This document shows, piece after piece, positions 43,062 to 50,501 of a DNA stretch of 64,000 nucleotides. The stretch lies in assembly GCA_964543795.1 (NCBI GenBank), contig CAZIZN010000003.1, forward strand, positions 1 to 64,000. The letters run 5' to 3'. The DNA is from JACKIC01 sp964543795. GTDB lineage: Bacteria > Planctomycetota > UBA1135 > UBA2386. Within the stretch, counting starts at the first letter, position 1; each line of letters begins with the position of its first letter. Both the position numbers and the translations under genes were made by a program. The notes beneath the pieces are model-generated. The model ran no database searches. It was not told the origin of the DNA and saw only the letters and a program-made list of their open reading frames with translations.

Positions 43062-43438
43062 GGTTCGGTCCCCAGGCCGACGCCGGCCAGGATGCGCTTC
43101 GTCTTGGCGCGGCGGGCGGTGTTCGGCCCCTTCTGCGCCGCACGGGTCGGTGCCGGTTGCGGCTCGCCTTGCTGCGCGCGGGCGACGGCGTCGCAGAACT
43201 GCACGAGCCATTCGTCGCACGTCAGCTTCTGCCGGCCGGCGGCGATGAAGCGCAGCTTGACGCCGTGCGATCCTTGGAGCGCCCAGCGCACCGGGACCTT
43301 CGGATGCAACCGGCGATCGCGCGGGCCGGCCGGCAGGCGGTTGACGACGTCCTTGAGCGGGTAGAAGCCGGCGAGCGACACTGCGGCTCCGGTGAGCGTC
43401 GCTGCGGCGACCTGCGAGCACGATGCGTTCGAGTTCAT
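43058..43438 (-). CDS. DUF1580 family protein, excisionase-like DNA-binding regulator
   Basis: A 126-residue protein. FYPLKDVVNRLPAGPRDRRLH, then VPVRWALQGSHGVKLRFIAAG and TCDEWLVQFCDAV, give the helix-turn-helix plus wing pattern of DUF1580, a family largely found in planctomycetes and related to MerR/excisionase folds. The C-terminal tail is basic. It is the first gene of the leftward core operon and has a perfect dyad 2 bp upstream of its ATG, so it may regulate itself and act in excision control. It is a taxonomic clue for the element host. Confidence 0.75.
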   Translation of the reverse strand: MNSNASCSQVAAATLTGAAVSLAGFYPLKDVVNRLPAGPRDRRLHPKVPVRWALQGSHGVKLRFIAAGRQKLTCDEWLVQFCDAVARAQQGEPQPAPTRAAQKGPNTARRAKTKRILAGVGLGTEP

Positions 43439-43440
43439 AC

Positions 43441-43462
43441 GTTGCCGGAACAGTCCGGCAAC
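43441..43462. promoter_or_regulatory. Dyad operator at the start of the DUF1580 gene
   Basis: GTTGCCGG (43441-43448) and CCGGCAAC (43455-43462) are exact inverted repeats with a 6-nt spacer, placed 2 bp upstream of the minus-strand ATG at 43438 where the ribosome site would be. It could be an operator for the DUF1580 protein or a hairpin masking translation. Confidence 0.55.
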
Positions 43463-43485
43463 GACCTCGTCGGCGATGCGTGGGT

Positions 43486-43508
43486 GAGTGCGTGAAAACC
43501 ACGCACTC
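43486..43508 (-). terminator. 9-bp hairpin after the 43525-44481 gene
   Basis: GAGTGCGTG (43486-43494) and CACGCACTC (43500-43508) form a perfect stem with a 5-nt loop, 16 bp after the stop of the gene at 43525. No T run follows, so it may be a weak terminator or an operator. It separates that gene from the core operon. Confidence 0.5.
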
Positions 43509-43524
43509 GCTCGATTCGCTGCGC

Positions 43525-44481
43525 CTACGGCTGGCGCAGCCTGTGCAGGTGCTCGATGCCCTTCTTCGTGATGGTGGGGTTGATCTTCGGCCGGCGACCG
43601 CGCAACTCGATGAAGTCAGCGACCACGAGTTCGGAGCCGATGCGCCGCACCTGTCCCTCGTTGGTGTAGGTGGGCGTCAGCTTCTCGAAGACGCTGGCCC
43701 AACTCTCCTCGCCGCGATCGCCAGCCGCTTCGAGGACGACAAGGATCGCGGCCCCCAGGTTCGGCGGGATCCAGTCGTGCCGCCTCTGCGATTCGCGGAC
43801 GACGGCGATCGTCGTCGCGTTCGGTGTCGGCAGCGGACAGAGGCGCGCATACTCGGCGTCGAGTTCCTGCCGGACCCAGTTCCACAGTTCGGGATCCTGC
43901 TCGGCTGGCGACATCTCGGCGATCGCGCGTGCCCACGCATCGCGAACAACATCAGCTTCCACGGCTTCGCGCGTCGATCGGCCGGCGGCAGTGTGCACGG
44001 CCAGCACCTGTTCGTGCAGCCAGTGGGCGAAGACCAGCACTGCGCCGTGGACGCTCGACGAACCGAACGGGCCGATGCGAACGTTGCCCAGCGGTCCAGC
44101 CTGTCGGTAGTCGTGCGACAGCGACGTGCCGGCGCATTCGACGTCGCCGACGATCTGGTTCTGGTCCCAACTCGACAAGGCGACTTGCAGGCGCTGCGCC
44201 ATGTTCAGGAACAGCAGGGCGAGCCGGGCCGGCGGCTTGTTCGCCGGGAACAGCATCCTCTTCAAGAAGCCGGTGCTGCCGTTGGTCACGGGCTTCGCGG
44301 CGATGTCGAACTCCGCGAACAACCTGCTCGTGACCTCGTCGGGCTTGCACCCGTCCGCCGTGGCGGCGCAGCGGTGCATCCGCTCGATGCTGTTCACGAT
44401 CTCGTGCACGTCTTCGTGCACGCGCAACCGTGGCGGGACTGCAACCAAGCGCGGCTTGGTGTTCGCCTGACTGCGGTTCAT
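43525..44481 (-). CDS. Island protein of unknown function, candidate regulator or initiator
   Basis: A 318-residue soluble protein starting at ATG 44481 with GAGGA 9 nt upstream. Helical N-terminal part (HEIVNSIERMHRCAATADG, ARLALLFLNMAQRLQVALS). The last 50 residues resemble a winged helix (GQVRRIGSELVVADFIELRG, TITKKGIEHLHRLRQP). Just upstream are three copies of CGGACTTCC (two direct, one inverted). Its position between the integrase and the core operon is where satellite islands keep their master regulator. Function unknown. Confidence 0.6.
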   Translation of the reverse strand: MNRSQANTKPRLVAVPPRLRVHEDVHEIVNSIERMHRCAATADGCKPDEVTSRLFAEFDIAAKPVTNGSTGFLKRMLFPANKPPARLALLFLNMAQRLQVALSSWDQNQIVGDVECAGTSLSHDYRQAGPLGNVRIGPFGSSSVHGAVLVFAHWLHEQVLAVHTAAGRSTREAVEADVVRDAWARAIAEMSPAEQDPELWNWVRQELDAEYARLCPLPTPNATTIAVVRESQRRHDWIPPNLGAAILVVLEAAGDRGEESWASVFEKLTPTYTNEGQVRRIGSELVVADFIELRGRRPKINPTITKKGIEHLHRLRQP

Positions 44482-44484
44482 GCT

Positions 44485-44541
44485 CGGACTTCCTCGCGGA
44501 CTTCCAGAAGCGAAGTTGCCGTGGCGGGCTCGGAAGTCCGC
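44485..44541. promoter_or_regulatory. Three CGGACTTCC motifs upstream of the 44481(-) gene
   Basis: CGGACTTCC occurs at 44485-44493 and 44497-44505 (12-bp period) and in reverse complement at 44532-44540. The second and third extend to a 10-bp inverted repeat (44496-44505 / 44532-44541). They lie directly upstream of the minus-strand start at 44481. Iteron- or operator-like. Confidence 0.55.
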
Positions 44542-44596
44542 AGTGAGCACTCCGCGCGGTAGCTAGCCGCACGGCGCCACGGCGCAGGGGATGGTA

Positions 44597-46021
44597 TCAG
44601 CCCAGGCGTTCCATGATCTCCAGACTCCGGGCGTGGTCGGCCTCGGCGTAGATTTCGGTGACGACGGCGCTGCTGTGTCCCAGCACGACGCGCGCGGCTT
44701 CGATGCCTTCCTCGCGGCGCAGCCGGGTCGCGGCGGTGTGCCGCAGCATGTTCGGCGCCCACTTCTCCAACAGCGGGACCTGTCCGCAGGCATCGACGAC
44801 CTCCTTCAGCGTGTCGGCGCCGAGCATCGGCAGCAGTGACCGCTCGCGAAGACGCAGCCCGCCGCGATCGTCGGTCAGTGCGCAGACCGACAGGTGCATG
44901 ATCCGCTCCCGCAACTTCACCGGGAGGGAACCGCCGTTCAGCGTCTCGACGGTGGCGAGCACCTGCTGGCGGATGCGCGCGGCGTTGGCGGCGCGGACAC
45001 CGCGTGCGATCGCCTTGCGGAACGCGGCCACGTCGTAGCACTCGCCGACGAGGTCGGCCGGCGCGCTGGCGGCGGCGGCGCGGGCCACCTGCGACGGCGG
45101 CACCTTCGATCGGCGCGTCGCGGCCTTCTTGGCGCGCTGCTCCTCGACGGCGCGCTGCGGCGAGAACACGGGCGCATCAGGACCCGGACGCAGGAACGGC
45201 ATCAGCACCTTCTGCCCCTCCGGCCCGATCGCGATGCGGCGGACCTTGCCGCGCCACGCGGTCTTGTGCTCCGGCGGCGTCGCGATCCAGACCTTGCCAG
45301 TGCGGTCGATGAAGCTCCACCGGAGGCGGCAGACTTCGCCAGGGCGCGCACCTGTCCAGTAGGCGAACCAGACCATCGCGGCCGTGGTGGGGCACAGGTG
45401 GGCGACGACTTCGTGCACCGTGGACTCGGCGACCGGCCGCACCGGCTCGGATTCGCGGGCGGTGGTCTTGCCGGCGCGGAGCCCGTCCAACGTGTTCAGC
45501 GACTCGACCAACGAGCCAGACACCTCTTCGTTGGAGGCGGCCCAGCGCCACGCCCGCTTGATCCGGTGGACCCGGTTGTTGATCTCCTTCCGGCACAGCC
45601 GGCCACCGGCGACCATCTTCTCGCGGACGGCGCGCAGGGCGACCGGGCCGAACTCGGCGGCCGGGAGTTCTCGGAACAGTTCCAGAACCGGCGCCAGCGC
45701 CAGCCGCAGGTTGACGAACTCACCGCCGGTCTTGCCCGCCGGCGTCACGTAGTAGGTGCGCGCGTGCTCCAGGAAGTCGGCGACCAAGTCCTCGACGCGG
45801 TAGACCTCGCGTTCGCCGGCGACGTCGTCGTCGAGCCGGCGACCGTTGGCGAGCCACTTCGCCAAGAACTCGTCGAACCGCTGCTTCGCGTCAGGACCGG
45901 CAGGGCCGAACGAGACGAACTTGCCGCCGAACGTCGCGTAGGCGATCGGCTTGCCGGTCGCCGCACTCTTGCGCGTGCAGAGGGTGGGCACGCTGCCCTT
46001 CTTCGTGTTCTTCGCAGGCAT
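44597..46021 (-). CDS. Tyrosine-type site-specific recombinase (integrase)
   Basis: A 474-residue phage-type integrase next to the att site. The core-binding SAM-like domain spans about residues 75-175. Catalytic residues: R226 in TGARPGEVCRLRW, K253 region (EHKTAWRGKVRR), R427 in NMLRHTAATRLRRE, H449 in LGHSS and nucleophile Y458 in VVTEIYAEADH. The usual first His of HxxR is Asn (N424). A roughly 100-residue insert (about 290-390) enlarges the catalytic domain, as in other planctomycete integrases. ATG 46021 has GGAG 8 nt upstream. It should integrate the island at the tRNA-Val anticodon loop. Confidence 0.92.
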   Translation of the reverse strand: MPAKNTKKGSVPTLCTRKSAATGKPIAYATFGGKFVSFGPAGPDAKQRFDEFLAKWLANGRRLDDDVAGEREVYRVEDLVADFLEHARTYYVTPAGKTGGEFVNLRLALAPVLELFRELPAAEFGPVALRAVREKMVAGGRLCRKEINNRVHRIKRAWRWAASNEEVSGSLVESLNTLDGLRAGKTTARESEPVRPVAESTVHEVVAHLCPTTAAMVWFAYWTGARPGEVCRLRWSFIDRTGKVWIATPPEHKTAWRGKVRRIAIGPEGQKVLMPFLRPGPDAPVFSPQRAVEEQRAKKAATRRSKVPPSQVARAAAASAPADLVGECYDVAAFRKAIARGVRAANAARIRQQVLATVETLNGGSLPVKLRERIMHLSVCALTDDRGGLRLRERSLLPMLGADTLKEVVDACGQVPLLEKWAPNMLRHTAATRLRREEGIEAARVVLGHSSAVVTEIYAEADHARSLEIMERLG

Positions 46022-46045
46022 GAGGAGGACTCCGTTCCGAAAACA

Positions 46046-46059
46046 CCTGCTTGAGCAGG
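46046..46059 (-). repeat. Right copy of the 14-bp terminal inverted motif
   Basis: CCTGCTTGAGCAGG is the exact reverse complement of 28817-28830. It lies 70 bp inside the right att repeat, between the integrase start and the tRNA. Confidence 0.5.
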
Positions 46060-46129
46060 GTTCGCGTTTGGAAGCCGCTCCTCTCACCGCGAGAGGGGAC
46101 GCCGAAGTGGGCGATCGGCAAGAAGTTAA

Positions 46130-46175
46130 GTGGTGGGCGTTGCAGGATTCGAACCTGCGACCCTCAGCTTGTCGA
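46130..46175. repeat. attR-type 46-bp direct repeat (inside intact tRNA-Val)
   Basis: Identical to 28638-28683. It covers the tRNA from the first base of the anticodon loop to CCA plus one base. The element brought this 3' part and so kept the tRNA functional. Confidence 0.92.
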
Positions 46176-46207
46176 GCTGATGCTCTAGCCAACTGAGCTA
46201 AACGCCC
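46131..46207 (-). tRNA. tRNA-Val(GAC)
   Basis: A 77-nt cloverleaf with CCA encoded. Acceptor GGGCGTT/AACGCCC is fully paired, D stem GCTC/GAGC, anticodon stem TCAGC/GCTGA, T stem GCAGG/CCTGC with loop TTCGAAT, discriminator A. The anticodon loop is TCGACAA, giving anticodon GAC (Val). The base before the anticodon is C instead of the near-universal U33. The displaced left copy has the same base, so it is not a sequencing slip. Confidence 0.88.
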
Positions 46208-46371
46208 GCCGATCTGAGGCGGGCATCATGGCGCGACCTCTCCACCTTGCAAGCCAAAACCCAGCCTGCCGCGAGAATGCCTCGATCCGTCGCCTGAGGT
46301 ATGGTTCGCCGCTCCCCTCGCCGCCTCGCCACGCGCGCTGCACAGACCAGGCACGGCGCGGCAGTCCCCTC

Positions 46372-47019
46372 ATGGCTCCGTTCGAATCCTCGCCGCTGCG
46401 TACGCCTCTGCCGATCCCGGCGCGCGGCGCCAGCACCAGGGTCCGCGCCGGCCGCTTCGAACTGATCCTCGAAGGCGTGCGCGGCGGGCACTCGCTGTTG
46501 TGGGTCGACGGACGCGACGCGCGGCGCTTCGCACTGGGGCTCGGCACGGTGGGACACCTCGCGCTCGAACTCGAAGCTCCCGTGTGGCCGTGCCGCATCG
46601 TCGTGCGCGAAACGCTCGTGGTCGTGCCGGGCGGGCGGATCCGCGGCTACGTGCAGGTGCCGCTCGTGCCGACGGTCGTCGGCTGGACGCCGACAGGCAC
46701 GCGCGTGCGCATGCTCGAGCTCGCCAACACGGAACTCGCCGCCGAGTGGGACGAGTCCATCGGCACGACGTTCCGCGTCGCGAGCGCCTGGCACATGCGC
46801 TTCCCGCTGCAGACCGGCGAACCGCGCGCCACGATCCCGATCGCCGTGCGCAATCGCGGCCGCGACGTGCTGATGCCGGCAGATCTACCGTTGTCGGTGC
46901 AGCCGCAACAACTCGCACCGCTGCGCAACGGCATCGTGACCGCGCCGCGGCGCCTCGTCTGGGACGGCCAACGCTGGAGCGAAGGTGCCTCGCCCGCAGT
47001 CGCGGAGGTGAGTCGATGA
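46372..47019 (+). CDS. Hypothetical protein
   Basis: A 215-residue protein that I do not recognise. Beta-rich, starting MAPFESSPLRTPLPIPARG, with RFELILEGVRGGHSLLWVDG, RDARRFALGLGTVGHLALEL and an Arg-Val-rich core (RIVVRETLVVVPGGRIRG). It has no signal peptide. ATG 46372 is the first start after the low-complexity sequence near the tRNA. It ends in an ATGA overlap with the lipoprotein gene, so the two are probably one unit. It is the first host gene right of the island. Confidence 0.62.
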   Translation: MAPFESSPLRTPLPIPARGASTRVRAGRFELILEGVRGGHSLLWVDGRDARRFALGLGTVGHLALELEAPVWPCRIVVRETLVVVPGGRIRGYVQVPLVPTVVGWTPTGTRVRMLELANTELAAEWDESIGTTFRVASAWHMRFPLQTGEPRATIPIAVRNRGRDVLMPADLPLSVQPQQLAPLRNGIVTAPRRLVWDGQRWSEGASPAVAEVSR

Positions 47020-48137
47020 AGTGCCGGCGCTGGATCGTCGCCGCACTGGTGGCGTGGGCCGCGTGTGCGGCCTGCGACGGCCCGGCGGTCGACAGCGGCA
47101 CGGAGATCGCCCAGGAACTGCGGGCGCTGCGCAGCTCGCTGCGCGAGGCGCGCAGCCAGAGCACGCAACCGGCGGATGCGGCGGCGGTGCTTCTGCCGCT
47201 GCGCGGCGCCGTCGAGGCGATCGCGCAGGAGCAACGCACTCTCGCCGAGCGCCAGAGCCAGCTCGTGCAGGAACTGCAGCGCTGGTCGCAGCTGGTCGTC
47301 GCGCGCACCGCATCCGCGGACGACACGGCGGTGCAGGCGCTCACGGCCCGACTGCAGCAACTCGAACAGGACCTGGCCGCCCAGCAGCGGCGCCACAGCG
47401 AAGTCGAGGCGACGCTGCGCGCCGCGCTGGATCGCACCGCGGACCATCTCGAAGCGTTCCTGCGCCGCCTCGAGGCGCCGCCGCCAGCTCCGGACCGGCC
47501 GAAGGACGGGCCGGCCTCGCCGCCGGGCGAAGCGGCGCCCGAACCGGCCGCGGCGGCCGAACCGCGGCGCGGCGCGGCGCCGGCATGGTTCGGGCTCGCG
47601 CTGTTCGCGGCGGCGCTGGCAGGGCACCTGCTCTGGCGCAGCACGCGCACGGCGCACGCCGCAGTTCGGCGCGACGGTCCCGAGGTCGGCGCCATGGACC
47701 CCGCCGTCGATCAACTCTGGGCCGCCGCGGAGGAGCTCGGGGCCGCGGCGATGCAGGCGAGCCCCGAACCGCTCGCCGCCTCGGAACCCATGGCACTGGC
47801 CGACCTCTCGACCGTGGCCGACCGGTTCGTGCCACCCGGGCCGCCCGCCGGCGCCGCAGCACCCGAACCCGATCCGGCACCGCACGTCGCCGCGCCGGCG
47901 CGCGTCGCGCGCCCCGCGATCGTGGCCTTCGTGCTGCCGTCGAGCTCGCAGGATGCCGCTCGCGCGGCGAGCACCGTGCGCGACCTGCTGGCCGCGGACC
48001 CGCGCGTGCTGCGCCGGCCGGCACCGGAGGTGGCTGCTGCCGACGGGCGCATCGCGGTGCACTGCAGCCTGCTGCCGACCCTGTCGCCGGGCGAACGTGC
48101 GCACCTCGAGCAGCGGCTGCGCGACGCGGTCGCCTGA
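47016..48137 (+). CDS. Lipoprotein with coiled coil and internal membrane helix
   Basis: A 373-residue protein. The leader MKCRRWIVAALVAWAACAAC carries a possible lipobox (AAC, C20). A long coiled coil follows (residues 30-150; AIAQEQRTLAERQSQLVQEL, LTARLQQLEQDLAAQQRRH), then a Pro/Ala linker, a hydrophobic helix near 188-206 (PAWFGLALFAAALAGHLLW) and a soluble C-terminal domain of about 150 residues (IVAFVLPSSSQDAARAASTV). GGAGGT lies 7 nt before the ATG at 47016. The presence of both a lipobox and a second helix is odd. Function unknown. Confidence 0.65.
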   Translation: MKCRRWIVAALVAWAACAACDGPAVDSGTEIAQELRALRSSLREARSQSTQPADAAAVLLPLRGAVEAIAQEQRTLAERQSQLVQELQRWSQLVVARTASADDTAVQALTARLQQLEQDLAAQQRRHSEVEATLRAALDRTADHLEAFLRRLEAPPPAPDRPKDGPASPPGEAAPEPAAAAEPRRGAAPAWFGLALFAAALAGHLLWRSTRTAHAAVRRDGPEVGAMDPAVDQLWAAAEELGAAAMQASPEPLAASEPMALADLSTVADRFVPPGPPAGAAAPEPDPAPHVAAPARVARPAIVAFVLPSSSQDAARAASTVRDLLAADPRVLRRPAPEVAAADGRIAVHCSLLPTLSPGERAHLEQRLRDAVA

Positions 48138-48179
48138 GCCGATCGTCCGGATCGACGTCGGGGTGGGCCCGCACCGGTC

Positions 48180-48197
48180 TTCGAGCGCACGCTCGAA
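48180..48197. promoter_or_regulatory. Dyad upstream of ald
   Basis: TTCGAGCG (48180-48187) and CGCTCGAA (48190-48197) are exact inverted repeats separated by 2 nt, 63 bp before the ald start. This is a possible operator, or the terminator of the lipoprotein gene 42 bp before it. Confidence 0.35.
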
Positions 48198-48260
48198 TGG
48201 CGGCCCCGGCCTCGCTATGTTCCCCGCCCGCGAATCGCGCACCAGCACAGGAAACCTCGC

Positions 48261-49367
48261 ATGATCATCGGTGTCCCCAAGGAGATCAAAGCCCAAGAGA
48301 ACCGCGTCGGCGCCGTCCCGGCGATGGTTCTCGATCTGACGTCGGCCGGCCACACGGTGCTCGTGCAGCGCACGGCCGGGCTCGGCGCGGGCATCACCGA
48401 CGAGGCCTTCGCCAAGGTCGGCGCCACGCTCGTCGACAGCGCCGCCGACGTCTACGGCCGCGCCGACATGATCGTCAAGGTGAAGGAGCCGCTGGCTTCC
48501 GAATACCCGCTGATCAAGCGCGGCCAGCTGCTGTTCACGTACTTCCACTTCGCGGCCAGCCGCGAACTGACCGATGCGATGCTGAAGTCGGGTGCGAACT
48601 GCTTCGCCTACGAGACGCTGGTGCACCGCAACTCGCTGCCGCTGCTCACGCCGATGAGCGAAGTGGCCGGCCGCATGGCCGTGCAGGTCGGCGCCGTCTG
48701 CCTCGAGAAGCACTACGGCGGGCGCGGCATGCTGCTCGGCGGCATCCCCGGCGTCGAACCCGCGACCGTCCTCATCCTCGGCGGCGGGGTCGTCGGCACC
48801 AACGCCGCGAAGATGGCCGCCGGTCTGGGCGCCGACGTGCGCCTGATGGACATCGACCTCGACCGATTGCGTTACCTCAGCGACGTGATGCCGGCGAACG
48901 TGACACTGCTGCACAGCTCGCCGATCGCGATCCGCGAGCAGATCGTGCACGCCGATCTCGTGGTCGGCGCCGTGCTCGTGCAGGGTGCGCGCGCACCTCG
49001 CCTGATCCGTCGCGAGGACCTGAAGACGATGAAGGATGGCTCGGTGATCGTCGACGTCGCCGTCGACCAGGGCGGCTGCATCGAGACCTGCCGGCCGACC
49101 ACGCACGCCGACCCGACCTACGTGATCGACGGCGTCCTGCACTACTGCGTCGCCAACATGCCCGGCGCCGTGCCGCGCACGTCGACGTTCGGCCTGACCA
49201 ACGCGACGGGCCCCTGGGCGCGCAAGCTCGCCGGCCTCGGCGCCGCTGCGGCAGCCAAGGACCCCGTGCTGGGCACCGCGGCGAACGTGCTGGCCGGCGT
49301 CTGCACGCACTCCGGCGTCGCCGAGGCGTTCGGCATCGAGTATCGCAAGCCCGACTCGGTGCTGTGA
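48261..49367 (+). CDS. ald: Alanine dehydrogenase
   Basis: NAD-dependent L-alanine/pyruvate interconversion in the cytosol, used for nitrogen or redox balance. The protein has 368 residues (normal). Family blocks: MIIGVPKEIKAQENRVG, VKVKEPLASEYPL (substrate Lys), TYFHFAAS (catalytic His), LTPMSEVAGRMAVQ, VLILGGGVVGTNAAKMAAGL (NAD-binding GxGxxG form) and VDVAVDQGGCIETCRPTTH. It overlaps uppP by 4 bp (GTGA), an unusual pairing probably of no functional meaning. Confidence 0.96.
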   Translation: MIIGVPKEIKAQENRVGAVPAMVLDLTSAGHTVLVQRTAGLGAGITDEAFAKVGATLVDSAADVYGRADMIVKVKEPLASEYPLIKRGQLLFTYFHFAASRELTDAMLKSGANCFAYETLVHRNSLPLLTPMSEVAGRMAVQVGAVCLEKHYGGRGMLLGGIPGVEPATVLILGGGVVGTNAAKMAAGLGADVRLMDIDLDRLRYLSDVMPANVTLLHSSPIAIREQIVHADLVVGAVLVQGARAPRLIRREDLKTMKDGSVIVDVAVDQGGCIETCRPTTHADPTYVIDGVLHYCVANMPGAVPRTSTFGLTNATGPWARKLAGLGAAAAAKDPVLGTAANVLAGVCTHSGVAEAFGIEYRKPDSVL

Positions 49368-50197
49368 TCGCCGCTGCGGCGATCGGTTGGTTCGAGGCCG
49401 TCGTACTGGGCCTCGTCGAGGGGCTGACCGAGTTCCTGCCGATCTCCAGCACCGGCCACCTGATCGTCGCCCAGCGGCTGCTCGGCCTGCCCGCGAACGC
49501 GGACAACAACGTGTTCGCGATCGGCATCCAGCTCGGCGCGATCAGCGCCATCCTGGTGCTCTACTGGCGTCGCCTGTGGCTCGCCGCGCGCCAGCTGCTG
49601 CGCCCCGAGAAGGGCCGGCCCAACCTGCTGCTGCAGATCCTGTGTGCCGCGCTGCCCGCCGCGGTGGTGGGACTGCTGTTCGACGACTGGATCGACGCGC
49701 ACCTGTTCCACAGCCACGTCGTCGCGGCGACCATGATCGTCGGCGGCGTCCTCCTGCTGTGGCTCGAACGACTCGTCGGCCGCCGGCCGACGCGCTTGGA
49801 CGATCTGGCGTGCATGTCCTATAGCACCGCGGTGGTGATCGGCCTCTGGCAGTGCCTGGCCCTGGTGCCCGGCACGAGTCGTTCGGCGGCGACGATCGGC
49901 GGCGCCCTGTGGCTCGGCTTGTCGCGCACGGCTGCGGCGGAGTTCTCGTTCCTGGTCGGGCTGCCGATCCTCTACGGCGCAGCCGGCTACAAGCTCGTCG
50001 GCGCGCGAGAGCAACTGCACGGCGAGCACCTCGAAGCGTTCCTGATCGGCTCGCTCGTCGCCTTCGCCAGCGCGCTGGCCGTCGTCGGTCCCTTCGTCGC
50101 GTTCCTGCGCCGCCACACGTTCGCACCGTTCGCGTGGTACCGCATCGCCGGCGGTCTCGTGCTCGCCTGGCTCTGCTGGCGCGGCGTCGTCGCGTGA
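49364..50197 (+). CDS. uppP: Undecaprenyl-diphosphatase
   Basis: Integral membrane phosphatase (277 residues, about eight helices) that recycles undecaprenyl diphosphate for peptidoglycan and other envelope polymers. It confers bacitracin resistance when abundant. Hallmarks are EGLTEFLPISSTGHL and VPGTSRSAATI. GTG 49364 overlaps the ald stop and gives the usual N-terminus. The presence of this enzyme agrees with a peptidoglycan- or lipid-carrier-based envelope. Confidence 0.96.
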   Translation: MIAAAAIGWFEAVVLGLVEGLTEFLPISSTGHLIVAQRLLGLPANADNNVFAIGIQLGAISAILVLYWRRLWLAARQLLRPEKGRPNLLLQILCAALPAAVVGLLFDDWIDAHLFHSHVVAATMIVGGVLLLWLERLVGRRPTRLDDLACMSYSTAVVIGLWQCLALVPGTSRSAATIGGALWLGLSRTAAAEFSFLVGLPILYGAAGYKLVGAREQLHGEHLEAFLIGSLVAFASALAVVGPFVAFLRRHTFAPFAWYRIAGGLVLAWLCWRGVVA

Positions 50198-50213
50198 GAC
50201 CGCGCCGCCCGGA

Positions 50214-50495
50214 TCACCCGCGTCGGTACCCGAGTTCGCGCACGACCACGAGCACTTCGCTCCAACTGGGGAACGGGCGGCCGTGCTGCTGCTTGAACCG
50301 GTCGATCGCGGCGATGAACTCGAGCACCTCGGCGTCGACCTCCGCGAGTGCCGGCGAGCTGCGCTCGGGCTCGCGCCGTGCGGGCGGTCGGGGCTTGCGA
50401 GCGGGCGCCGCCGCCGCGCGGCGCGACTTCGCCGGACGGACCGGCTTGCCCTTGCGCACGGGCTCGTGCTTCTGTTTGCGGGTGGCGCTGGCCAT
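50214..50495 (-). CDS. Small conserved basic protein
   Basis: A 93-residue protein with a Lys/Arg/Pro/Ala-rich, probably disordered N-terminal half and a compact C-terminal segment (EFIAAIDRFKQQHGRPFPSW, then SEVLVVVRELGYRR). The pattern of a basic tail plus short helical end occurs in small planctomycete proteins. Role unknown; nucleic-acid binding is possible from its charge. It ends the purC-mtnA direction unit, 6 bp after mtnA. Confidence 0.65.
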   Translation of the reverse strand: MASATRKQKHEPVRKGKPVRPAKSRRAAAAPARKPRPPARREPERSSPALAEVDAEVLEFIAAIDRFKQQHGRPFPSWSEVLVVVRELGYRRG

Positions 50496-50501
50496 GCCGA
50501 C

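Larger units (their letters stand above)
28638..46175. mobile_element. Integrated PICI-like satellite / genomic island in tRNA-Val
   Basis: About 17.5 kb bounded by identical 46-bp direct repeats (28638-28683 and 46130-46175). The right copy is the 3' part of an intact tRNA-Val gene; the left copy is an orphan. A tyrosine recombinase gene ends the island next to the intact tRNA. Inside are replication-type genes (DnaB-N/RepA ATPase, TOPRIM protein), a DUF1580 regulator, a terminase-small-subunit-like gene and a left cargo block with a candidate restriction-modification pair and HEPN-like proteins. Capsid, tail, portal and large terminase genes are absent. The content fits a phage-dependent satellite; a defective prophage is the alternative. 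Confidence 0.85.

Noticed and set aside
28638..46175. Complete prophage
   Set aside because: No large terminase, portal, capsid, tail or lysis gene is recognisable in 17.5 kb; the ten-base gap could not hide them all unless it is very large.
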